This document shows positions 27,588 to 36,700 of a stretch of 64,000 bases of DNA, in pieces. Both the position numbers and the translations under genes were made by a program. Each line of letters starts with the position of its first letter. Position 1 is the stretch's first letter. A model generated the notes under the pieces. The model worked only from the letters and a program-made list of their open reading frames with translations. It was not told the DNA's origin and did no database searches. The stretch is from Microcoleus sp. AS-A8 (GTDB lineage: Bacteria; Cyanobacteriota; Cyanobacteriia; Cyanobacteriales; Coleofasciculaceae). Where the stretch lies: the NCBI GenBank assembly GCA_039962225.1, contig JAMPKV010000001.1:434001-498000 (forward strand), written 5' to 3'.

Positions 27588-30380
27588 TTAAGATGGCTCA
27601 AGTACGGCTACAGAGGCAGAATTAATATTCGCCCGATCGCTACTTTGTTGGATCGGTATTTCAATCAAAAACTCCGTCCCTTGTCCGGAATTTGATTCAC
27701 ATATCAGTCTCCCTTTATGCTTCTCTACTACAATTTGATAGCTGATAGATAGCCCTAAACCTGTTCCTTTCCCCATGGGTTTCGTCGTAAAAAACGGGTC
27801 AAATAGTTGACTCTTAGCCTCTTCTGTGATTCCCGCTCCATTATCTGCAATTCTGATTGTAACTTGATTGAGAGATGAAACTTTTGTCCCAATCCAGATG
27901 GTGGGAGAAACATCTGATGCGAAATTTTGAGACTCGTCCTGCATTTCTTCCAAAGCATCAATGGCATTTCCTAGGAGATTCATAAACACTTGATTGAGCT
28001 GAGAGGGATAACACTCCACCAAGGGGAGTTCTCCATAGTCCTTAATCAAATTAATAGCAGGGCGATCGCTATTCGCTTTCAGGCGGTTATTTAAAATTAA
28101 CAGAGTACTCTCAATCCCGTCATGAATATTGACGAGTTGCATTTTGGTTTGGTCACGGCGTGAGAAGTTGCGTAAACTCAATACCAAATGGCGAATCCGT
28201 TCTGCGCCAGTGGCCATTGAGGAGAGAACTTTGGGTAAATCTTCGATTAAAAAATCCAATTCCACCGCTTCAGCATGAGCCTGAATTTCCCGGACGGGGT
28301 TGGGGTAATACTTTTGATAGAGACGGACTAAGTCCAATAAATCTTTAATGTATTCGTTGGCATAGTGCAGGTTGCCGTAAATAAAACTGGTGGGGTTGTT
28401 AATTTCGTGAGCCACACCAGCAACCAGCGTGCCTAAGGTAGACATCTTTTCTGTTTGCACTAATTGCGCTTGGTAAGAATGCAAATCATGCAGCGCTTTC
28501 TTGAGTTGTTCAGCTTGAGCGGTAGCTAAGCTTGCCGCTGTGCGACTTTGAGCATAAAGTGCGGATTGGTCGATGGCGATCGCCACTTGATCCACTACTG
28601 CACCAATTAATTCCACTTCATGAGGGTTCCAAGGGCGGTTCCCGCGAAAGTGTTCGCAAACAATCACCCCCTTTTGGTGGGAGCGAGTTTGCACCGGTGC
28701 AACCAGTAGTGCCCTCAAACCTAAAGCTTGTAGGCGAGCGCGACTATTGATTTCCAACTGCTCATCGCTGGCAATCTCATCAATTCGCAGGACTTCCCGC
28801 TCATGCACGGGTTCGTTGATGGTCTTCACCTGCTCAATGGTACTCGGCCAGTACAATTCAATGGGACGTTGCGGATCGTAAGCCGCGTGCATCAATTCAT
28901 ATCGAGAGGAGTCTGTAGATTTGTGGTACCAGAAGAACTGACAGCGATCGATCTCAAGTAGACTGCGGACTTCTTGAACGGCTGTTTTTAAAATCTCATC
29001 TAACTCCAGGGAACTCCGGATTTGGCTAGAGAGACGGCGTTTGAGCAATTCTTCCCGCGCTTGCACTTCTCGAAATCGCGCTTCTGCTTGTACGAGTTCA
29101 TCCTGGGTTTTTTGGAGTCGTTGGTTGGTTGCCAGCAATTGAGCCATCGCCGCTTCCACTTCACGGGACTTTTGTTCCAGCAGACAGCTGTATTGAATTG
29201 ATTGCGAGACTTCCGCCAGCATATCAAAGACGACCGGCGAGACACTCTCACTTAATTCTTCAAGTCCTAACCAAGGTTGGGGTTTGATCGCACCCGCGCT
29301 GGTGAAAACGATCTGAAATTGACCATTGGGTAAAATTTTGCCAATGCGGCAATGCTTGCGGACATGATTATTTTTTTCAATGCTAACCATACCCCCCGGT
29401 GCTTCAAACGTTTGCCCGTAGGCGGCTTCACGCAACAAATCGACCTGAAATGAGCCAGCTTTTTCTGCCGATTGTTTCCACAGGTAGACTTGGGTATAGG
29501 CGGCTTCAATCGGGTCACAGGTTACACGTTCGTTACCATACCGCTTCTGAAAATTCTCGACAAAGGCGCGATTTTTGGCTGTGTCGATACTTTGAAAGTA
29601 GCTCCAACTGGCATAGTGACCGGCAGCGGTGCTTCCCCCAATCCGTCGTAGTTCTTCTTCGGCGATACTGGTCGCCATGATCGGGATTTCTTCGGCACTA
29701 ATTCCAGCTTCTTTATATTGTTGGTAAAAGGCCAGATTGCTATCACCATTCAGGGCATTGAACACGACATGGGGCTTAATTTGCTGAATGCGCCGAATCA
29801 CATTGCCAAATTCTGTGGTTCCCAAGGGTACGTACTCTTCCCCTACTACCGTACCGCCTTGGCGAATGAGCTGAGCTTTCATGATTTTATTGGCGGTTCG
29901 GGGAAACACGTAGTCAGAGCCAATTAAATAAAAGCGGGTTCCTTCGTGTACCAGTAACCAATCAACGGCTGGGCCCACTTGTTGATTGGGACAAATGCCT
30001 GTATAGAAAATGTGAGGTGAGCATTCTAGTCCTTCATACTCAACGGGATACCAGAGTAGCGCGTTGTGTTCTTGCAAAACGGGTAAAACCGATTTGCGGC
30101 AAGATGAAGTCCAGCCGCCAAAAATTGTAGCCACCTGGTCTTGTTCGATCAGGGTTCTGGCTTTGAGGGCGAAGGTTATGGGGTCAGATTCTCCATCTTC
30201 GATCACGGGTTCAATGGTTCTACCTAAGACACCACCAGCCGCGTTAATTTCTGCGATCGCCATCAACTCTGCATCTTTTAAAGATGCCTCACTAATCGCC
30301 ATCGTTCCACTTAACGAGTGGAGAATTCCGACGCGCACACTGGCACCGGGACTAACACAGCGCTGGCTTGTTTCACTCAT
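27588..30380 (-). CDS. histidine kinase with urea/amide-type substrate-binding sensor domain
   Basis: 930 residues. Residues about 14-375 are a full periplasmic-binding-protein domain of the urea/short-chain-amide kind (UrtA, AmiC, FmdD): VGILHSLSGTMAISE, FGGWTSSCRKSVLPVL, GICPNQQVGPAVDWL and a later NALNGDSNLAFYQQY. A coiled coil (395-450) leads to a GAF domain (about 458-606), then HisKA with the phospho-histidine H658 in GVAHEINNP and a HATPase (DNGAGITEEAK, GKGTGLGLS). No signal peptide or membrane segment is present, so the ligand would be sensed in the cytoplasm, as in the AmiC pattern. No response regulator is adjacent. Domain calls are firm; ligand identity is inference. Confidence 0.93.
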   Translation of the reverse strand: MSETSQRCVSPGASVRVGILHSLSGTMAISEASLKDAELMAIAEINAAGGVLGRTIEPVIEDGESDPITFALKARTLIEQDQVATIFGGWTSSCRKSVLPVLQEHNALLWYPVEYEGLECSPHIFYTGICPNQQVGPAVDWLLVHEGTRFYLIGSDYVFPRTANKIMKAQLIRQGGTVVGEEYVPLGTTEFGNVIRRIQQIKPHVVFNALNGDSNLAFYQQYKEAGISAEEIPIMATSIAEEELRRIGGSTAAGHYASWSYFQSIDTAKNRAFVENFQKRYGNERVTCDPIEAAYTQVYLWKQSAEKAGSFQVDLLREAAYGQTFEAPGGMVSIEKNNHVRKHCRIGKILPNGQFQIVFTSAGAIKPQPWLGLEELSESVSPVVFDMLAEVSQSIQYSCLLEQKSREVEAAMAQLLATNQRLQKTQDELVQAEARFREVQAREELLKRRLSSQIRSSLELDEILKTAVQEVRSLLEIDRCQFFWYHKSTDSSRYELMHAAYDPQRPIELYWPSTIEQVKTINEPVHEREVLRIDEIASDEQLEINSRARLQALGLRALLVAPVQTRSHQKGVIVCEHFRGNRPWNPHEVELIGAVVDQVAIAIDQSALYAQSRTAASLATAQAEQLKKALHDLHSYQAQLVQTEKMSTLGTLVAGVAHEINNPTSFIYGNLHYANEYIKDLLDLVRLYQKYYPNPVREIQAHAEAVELDFLIEDLPKVLSSMATGAERIRHLVLSLRNFSRRDQTKMQLVNIHDGIESTLLILNNRLKANSDRPAINLIKDYGELPLVECYPSQLNQVFMNLLGNAIDALEEMQDESQNFASDVSPTIWIGTKVSSLNQVTIRIADNGAGITEEAKSQLFDPFFTTKPMGKGTGLGLSISYQIVVEKHKGRLICESNSGQGTEFLIEIPIQQSSDRANINSASVAVLEPS

Positions 30381-31148
30381 CTCTAGACTGTTCCCGAAAT
30401 GTTCTTGCTCTGGAGATCACGCAAAAGCGCCCATCACCCTTCTGGCGCTTCAAGGTGCTAGCTGGATTGACGTTTGATAGGCTATTTGTTAAACCTCTTA
30501 CCATCACCCTTAAGGGACTGGGGACAGAAGGACACAGGGACATCTCCAGAAAAAATCCCAGTCTTCCTCTTATTTCCTAATCCAATCACTAATCTCTCAT
30601 CCCTCGTCAATAAACTGTTAAGCTTTGTAGAATTTCCCTCCTTCAACCTGATATTGGGCAACAGTCTTTTAGATAAACTGTTGAAATAGTAACCGAATTC
30701 TAAAAGTAAGAATTGTAGTATTTTTTACTCTTAATCCAATCTTTTTGATTGAAGCCGCAAAGCCACAGAAAAAACACAGACGAGTCAACACTCCCCAGTC
30801 GTCCTTTATCTGTGAACGGGCTTTTCTTTTTAGGTACTAAAAAGTAAGATAATTATTATTCCCTGACTTGAGTTGAGCCAGGTACGTTATCACATTTTGT
30901 TACTTCCCACCCTAGCGTTTGTTTTTTGACGCACCACTTCAAGTCTCTGACGCTGAGGCTTTCAGGTAAGCTCTGTGAGGGTCAGGGCTGACGCAGAGTA
31001 TTTAGGTTCATACACCGACCTATCCAATCATTACACGGCGTTACCACTAGATCCAGAAAAATTTTTCAGCCCTTCTTCTCCCATTTGCAACCTAAACTCG
31101 CTATATGTATAGAAATGTATCTTTTTCAGCTTGGAGCAATTTGAACTA
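30381..31148. other. 768-bp intergenic region
   Basis: Between the divergent sensor kinase and carbonic anhydrase genes. A CGCAAAGCCACAGAAAAAAC tract at 30759-30778 resembles a common intergenic repeat. Overlapping open frames at 30064-30689 lack ribosome-binding sites and natural composition. Confidence 0.5.
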
Positions 31149-31838
31149 ATGAAGCGGATCATTCAAGGGCTACATGAATTCCAGACCAATTACTTTAACA
31201 CCCACCGTGACCTATTTGAGCTGCTCTCTCAAGGGCAGCAGCCGAGAGTTTTGTTCATCACCTGCTCCGACTCCCGGATTGACCCGAATCTGATTACCCA
31301 AACAGAACCGGGTGAAATGTTCATCATCCGCAATGCTGGCAACATCATTCCGCCTTATGGGGCGACGAATGGGGGCGAAGGAGCCGCCGTTGAGTATGCG
31401 GTTCATGCTTTAGCTGTTCAGGACATTATCGTCTGCGGTCATTCTCACTGTGGAGCCATGAAAGGGCTGCTGAAAATTGACAAGCTTGCGGATGAAATGC
31501 CAACGGTTTACCAATGGCTAAAGCACGCTGAAGCCACCCGTCGGATTATGAAAGAACATTATCAAAACTATGAGGGTGAAGAACTGCTCAATGCCGCGAT
31601 TGAAGAGAACGTTCTCACCCAATTAGAAAATTTGCGAACTTATCCAGTTATCCAATCTCGACTCAAAAGCGGACAAATCCAACTTCATGCTTGGGTTTAT
31701 GAGATTGAAACGGGACAAGTTTTAGAATACAACCCGACCACGGGTAAGTACATGACGCCTCAAGCGATGTTTTCTAGGGCTGCATGGATTACACCCGAAC
31801 AGCAGGAGCGCATCTACAAAGGGTCTCATAAATCTTAA
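31149..31838 (+). CDS. ccaA: beta-type carbonic anhydrase (CcaA/IcfA group)
   Basis: 229 residues from ATG 31149. The zinc ligands are C39 (TCSDSR, with D41), H98 and C101 (CGHSHCGAMK), numbering that matches CcaA of Synechocystis exactly and supports this start over the upstream TTG at 31131. The N-terminal MKRIIQGLHEFQTNYF and the C-terminal helix EQQERIYKG are also shared. It interconverts CO2 and bicarbonate; CcaA is the carboxysomal enzyme in beta-cyanobacteria. This copy lacks most of the approx. 40-residue linker before the terminal helix, so carboxysome binding is not certain. Divergent from the sensor kinase at 30380 and followed by a convergent kinase. Confidence 0.88.
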   Translation: MKRIIQGLHEFQTNYFNTHRDLFELLSQGQQPRVLFITCSDSRIDPNLITQTEPGEMFIIRNAGNIIPPYGATNGGEGAAVEYAVHALAVQDIIVCGHSHCGAMKGLLKIDKLADEMPTVYQWLKHAEATRRIMKEHYQNYEGEELLNAAIEENVLTQLENLRTYPVIQSRLKSGQIQLHAWVYEIETGQVLEYNPTTGKYMTPQAMFSRAAWITPEQQERIYKGSHKS

Positions 31839-31843
31839 CGATA

Positions 31844-31913
31844 GAAGTATGAAAGATAAAGTATGAAGTGTGAAGTATGAAGTATGAAACTATTTTTATC
31901 CTTCATCCTTCAT
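31844..31913. terminator. tandem GAAGTATGAA repeats with convergent hairpin
   Basis: 31844-31888 holds several imperfect copies of a GTATGAA-type word. The last two pair with TTCATCCTTCAT (31902-31913) to form a 12-bp imperfect stem. It sits between converging ccaA and a histidine-kinase gene and overlaps the kinase stop codon, so it may terminate both. Confidence 0.5.
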
Positions 31914-33427
31914 CCTTGTAAAGCCATAGCAGTTGATTTGAGGGTGGATAAACCCCTACTCACTTGCAGGGGAAGTTCGATCCAAAACTCTGTGCCTTTA
32001 CCCGGTGCCGACTCACACCTGAGGATACCCCCGTGATTCTCCACTACAATTTGATGGCTAATAGATAGCCCCAGCCCCGTGCCTTTGCCAATCGGCTTAG
32101 TGGTGAAAAATGGGTCAAACAGTTGTGATTGAACTTCTGGAGCTATGCCTGGACCATTGTCAGTAATTCGGATCATGACGTGAGAACAAGCAGAATTGAC
32201 GCTCGTCTGGATCGTAATACGACCGTGGTGATTAGGGGCTTCCTCTAGTGCATCAATGGCATTGCTGAAGAGGTTCATAAATACCTGATTGATTTGTCCG
32301 GCATGACACTTCACCGATGGCAAGTCACCGTATTCTTTAACCACTTCAATGCCAGGGCGATGATAGCGAGGTTTTAAGCGATTTTGCAAGATGAGCAGAG
32401 TACTATCAATTCCTTCGTGAAGATCGACGGCTTCCATTAACAATCGATCGCAGCGAGAAAAGTTACGCAACGACAGGACAATCTGGCGAACGCGATCCGC
32501 CCCAACTTGCATGGATTCTAGAACTTTTGGTAGGTCTTTGAGCAGAAAATCCAGGTCGATCGCTTCAATTTTGGCCTGTACCGGTGGATGGTGTTTCCCG
32601 TAGTACTCCTGATAGAGCTTCAGCAACGCTAATAAATCTTCGACATAGTCGCTGGCGTAGCGCAAATTTCCATAAATGAAGCTGACGGGGTTATTAATTT
32701 CATGAGCGACACCAGCAACCATCTCACCAATACTTGAAAGTTTTTCAGTTTCAATGAGCTGGGCTTGAGTTCGTCGCAAGTCCAGTAAGGCTTTCTCTAA
32801 CTGTTGAGCATGAGCTTGAGCAGCAGCGGTGGCAGCACAACTTTCTTGATAGAGTTGAGCCTGATACAGTTCCACTTCGAGCTGAGCCTCATCGCTTTCT
32901 TTGTGATATTGACTAACTAACGCCTCCAAAGCGTCAAGCAGGTCTTTTTCTGAAGCTGTCAGAATAGTGGTTAAATGGGGATTATTTAAGGTCAGTTCTG
33001 AGCTAGGGGTTTGAGCCAAAGCTCTAACTTGAGAGATGTAGTGGCGAATTTGTCGGTCAAGATAGAATGGGGCTTGAAAATAAATAGATTGGATTTGCTC
33101 AGAGGGTTGTCCTGGTAGCCTCATCTCAGCATCTCCATGAATCAACCCATTGTGTGATTTTTCCATATAGTCAATCGCTGCTAACATTTTTTGACGCAGC
33201 TTTTCCTGTTCCCCTGGGTCTTGAGTAGAAACGAGTTTCAAGGCGAACAAAGCCGCTCGTTGGGACAGCATCCGCAGGCGACCACTAATATTGATTACAG
33301 CAGCATTAATTTCCCGTACTGAGATAATTTTATCGAGGTCGAAACAGAGCGCCAAAGTAATAATCGGCAGCAATTTTAAATAGCATAAATTTCCGAAAAT
33401 ACTAGCACATCTTAATGTTTTCTGCAT
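31910..33427 (-). CDS. histidine kinase with PilJ/NIT-type N-terminal sensor segment
   Basis: 505 residues. A hydrophobic N-terminal segment (about 14-30) is followed by a PilJ-type sensor domain: INAAVINISGRLRMLSQRAA (from residue 40), a helix-rich part to about residue 165. A coiled coil leads to HisKA with phospho-histidine H242 in AGVAHEINNPVSF and a complete HATPase (FSNAIDALEEA, DNGPGIAPEV, GKGTGLGLS). PilJ-like domains are known from twitching-motility chemoreceptors and nitrate sensors. The transmitter part closely resembles those of the kinases at 27588 and 33714. Orphan: no response regulator adjacent. Confidence 0.9.
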   Translation of the reverse strand: MQKTLRCASIFGNLCYLKLLPIITLALCFDLDKIISVREINAAVINISGRLRMLSQRAALFALKLVSTQDPGEQEKLRQKMLAAIDYMEKSHNGLIHGDAEMRLPGQPSEQIQSIYFQAPFYLDRQIRHYISQVRALAQTPSSELTLNNPHLTTILTASEKDLLDALEALVSQYHKESDEAQLEVELYQAQLYQESCAATAAAQAHAQQLEKALLDLRRTQAQLIETEKLSSIGEMVAGVAHEINNPVSFIYGNLRYASDYVEDLLALLKLYQEYYGKHHPPVQAKIEAIDLDFLLKDLPKVLESMQVGADRVRQIVLSLRNFSRCDRLLMEAVDLHEGIDSTLLILQNRLKPRYHRPGIEVVKEYGDLPSVKCHAGQINQVFMNLFSNAIDALEEAPNHHGRITIQTSVNSACSHVMIRITDNGPGIAPEVQSQLFDPFFTTKPIGKGTGLGLSISHQIVVENHGGILRCESAPGKGTEFWIELPLQVSRGLSTLKSTAMALQG

Positions 33428-33713
33428 AGTTCCTCGAAAAAATTGATGGGATCACTTGATTCAATCAGGCAACAGATCTTGCCGCCCAAAAGCTGAGTTA
33501 TTTATAGTCAGCAGGGGAGCGATGAGCGTGATCGAAAACTCTCTAACTCATTAATAAATTGTGCGTGACTTAGTCGCCAAGTTTTGTCCTTCTCTATACA
33601 GAGCCATACAAGTCAATGCTATAAAATATCTAGAGTTATTAACAATGTATTTACCATTCCTTTAAATTTTGACGGTACGAGCTTGGCGTTTTGGGTCGAT
33701 GATCATTGTTTCA

Positions 33714-36700
33714 TCAAAGAACTTGCTGAATCGGGATTTCGATCCAAAACTCAGTCCCATGTCCAGGTGTGGAAGTACAAGTCAAAATTCCGTGATGGTG
33801 TTCTACGATAATTTGGTAGCTAATGGATAATCCTAATCCGCTACCTTGTCCAACGGGTTTAGTGGTGAAGAAGGGATCGAATAACTTGGCCTTGACGGAA
33901 TCGGTCATGCCAGGGCCATTATCAGAAATTTGGATCACGACTCTTTGGGAGCTTTGCCGGGATAAGGTTTCTGTTTGGGAACTAGTAGAGGTAGGATGCT
34001 CTGCGATTGCCTCTGGTAAAGCCTTTTGGGCGATTGCACCGGGTGAGTCTTCTGTAACAGTAGGAGATTCACAATACTCTAAGATTCGGGTACGGATCGT
34101 GATGGTAGGCGAAGGATGAGGGACAAATAGAGAGGAATGTGGCTGAATGCCAATGTCTAACGGTTTAAGCGCTTCAATGGCATTAATCAAAATGTTCATA
34201 AACACTTGATTGAGTTCTCCGGGATAGCACTCTATGGGAGGCAGGCTACCGTATTCTTTGAAGATTGTAATTTCCGGATGTTTCCCTTTTGCCTTTAACC
34301 GATGTTGCAAAATCAATAAAGTGCTTTCAATCCCTTCATGCACGTCAACTTTCTTCATATCGGCTTCGTCAGCCCTGGAGAATTTCCTCAAGCTCTGGAC
34401 GATGGAGCGGATACGATCAGTTCCCCGCTGCATGGAACCCAGCAATTTAGGCAAGTCGGTGGCGATAAAGTCGATGTTAATCACCTCAGCTTGCTCGGCA
34501 ATGGCGACAGGCGGTACGGGGTAGTGTTCCTGATAAAGGTGTACTAGGTTGAGCAAGTCGTAAATATAAGCGCCAGCGTAAGCAAGATTGCCGTGAATGA
34601 AGTTAATCGGGTTGTTAATTTCGTGAGCCACACCAGCCACGAGTTGTCCTAAGCTAGACATTTTTTCGCTCTGCACAAGCTGGGCTTGGGTCATGCGTAG
34701 TTGATTAAGCGCACGTTCTACCTCTTGGGCTTTGGCTTGAGCCTCAGTCGCGGCTTGACGAGCTTTGGCGTAGAGTTCGGCCTGATCGAGGGCAATTGCC
34801 AGTTGGGCAACAACAGCCAGTAGCAGTTCTACCTCGCTCTCATCCCAAGGGCGTGAACCCGTACAGTGACCGCAGCTAATCACCCCAATCGCCCCGCCAT
34901 AGGTCTTAATCGGTATGGATAAGACTGAGGTGTAGCCCATGTTGAGTAAGAACTTTCGCAAGCGAGGATTTCTGAACGTCTCGACTTGATCAATTTGAAT
35001 GATTTGCCGATTGAGCAGTTGCTCCGCAGACAGCCTCACCTGAGTCATGGTGTATCGACCAATATGGCTTTTGAGGTTGGGATTGCTGGCTTCATGGACG
35101 ACCTCCCAATACGGCTCACTCTCATGGGGCATATACCACAAAAAGTGGCATCTGTCAATTTGAAACAGGCTGCGAATGGACTGGACTGCGGTTTCCAGGA
35201 TGATATCCAGTTCGAGGGAGTTGCGGATTTGATTGGCTAACCCAAATAGGAGGGATTCTCGACGGGTGAGGAGTTCTGAGCGTGCCCAATATCGATCAAT
35301 AGCAATTGCGATCGCATTAGCAACCCAACTGAGCGTATCACGGGCTTCTTCGGAAAGGGGGTGATTGCCTAACACCGCCATAACGCCCATCAATCGGTCT
35401 TCCACCACCAGGGGGTATCCCGAAAAATGAGGGCAGAGTGAGGATGGGGAACAAGAGGTGGACACATTAGTCCCAGCCTCGTCAGAAGTCCAGTAAAGTT
35501 GACGGGTTTGTGCAACTAAATTGATCAGGTCAGGTTGTAGAGGGAAATGTTGACCGGTCGCGACTTGCTGTTCTAGCCTTTGTGAGGCCGGATTTAATGT
35601 CCATATCGTCGCACTGCTGGCGTTAAGTTGTTGCACCATGGCCTCGGTGCAAAGTTGGAGAATTCTCAGTAAGCTTCCACCATTGGCGAGGGCAATCCCC
35701 ACTTCGGCGGCGAGACTGGAGAGACGCGAGCGGTTTAACAAGCCTGCTTCTGCTTGTTTCCGTTCCGTGATATCGCTAAAGTAAACCGATAAACCCCCTT
35801 CGTAAGGATAAGCACGTACTTGTAGCCATAGCTGTAATGGGGGATAAAATTCCTCAAATTTGATGCTGGTTTGCTCGGCAACTGCTCGACGATACTGCTG
35901 TTCAAACTGGGAATCGACGGCATAGGGAAAAACTTCCCAAAGACTCTGACCTAATAATTCTTCAGCACAGCGGGATAAAAATTGCTCAGTTTTGGAGTTG
36001 ATGTAGGTGAATCGCCACTCGCGATCAACGGCAAAGAAGGCTTCAGTAATGCTTTCTAACAGATTGATCCGATCGCGGTTAGCTCGGTGTAACTCGGCTT
36101 CCGCTTGCTTACGCTCCGTGATGTCTTCGATCACGCTAATGCAATATTGGGGAACTCCCGACGGTTCCCGCACGAGGGACACCGTCACCCTCGCCCAAAT
36201 CAAAGAACCCGTTTTGTGGACGTAGCGTTTCTCAAAGTGCAGGGTTTCCCTCTGGTTGTTAAAAAATTCGCTCAGGTAAGCCTGAGTGGCGACGCGATCC
36301 TCTGGGTGGGTAATTTCTATCAGGGTTTTGGTGAGTAACTCTCTGCGCTTATAGCCGATGATGCCGCACAGTTTTGGGTTGACTCGCAGAAATTGACCAT
36401 TGGCTGCGACTTGAGCAATCGCCACATCCGCTTGCTCAAAGGTGGCTCTAAACCGCTCTTCGCTCTCATGTAATATGGCTTCAGCTTGCTTGCGCTCCGA
36501 GATATCAATCACAACGCCATCCCAAAGGATATCGCCATTGGCTTGTAATTCCGGTCGGGAAGCGGCTTGAATCCATTTGACTTGCCTGGACGCTAGAATA
36601 ATCCGCCCTTCCCATCTCCAAGGTTGTAGCCTCTTGGCGGAGCAAGCAACAGAGCGATTGAAACGGAGACGGTCATCGGCATGAATTAAATTAATTAGTA

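Noticed and set aside
30064-30689. Plus-strand frames overlapping the start of the sensor kinase
   Set aside because: Shadows of the kinase frame extended into the gap.
31844-31888. Short tandem words resembling a CRISPR array
   Set aside because: Units are about 10 bp, imperfect and without spacers; no cas genes nearby.
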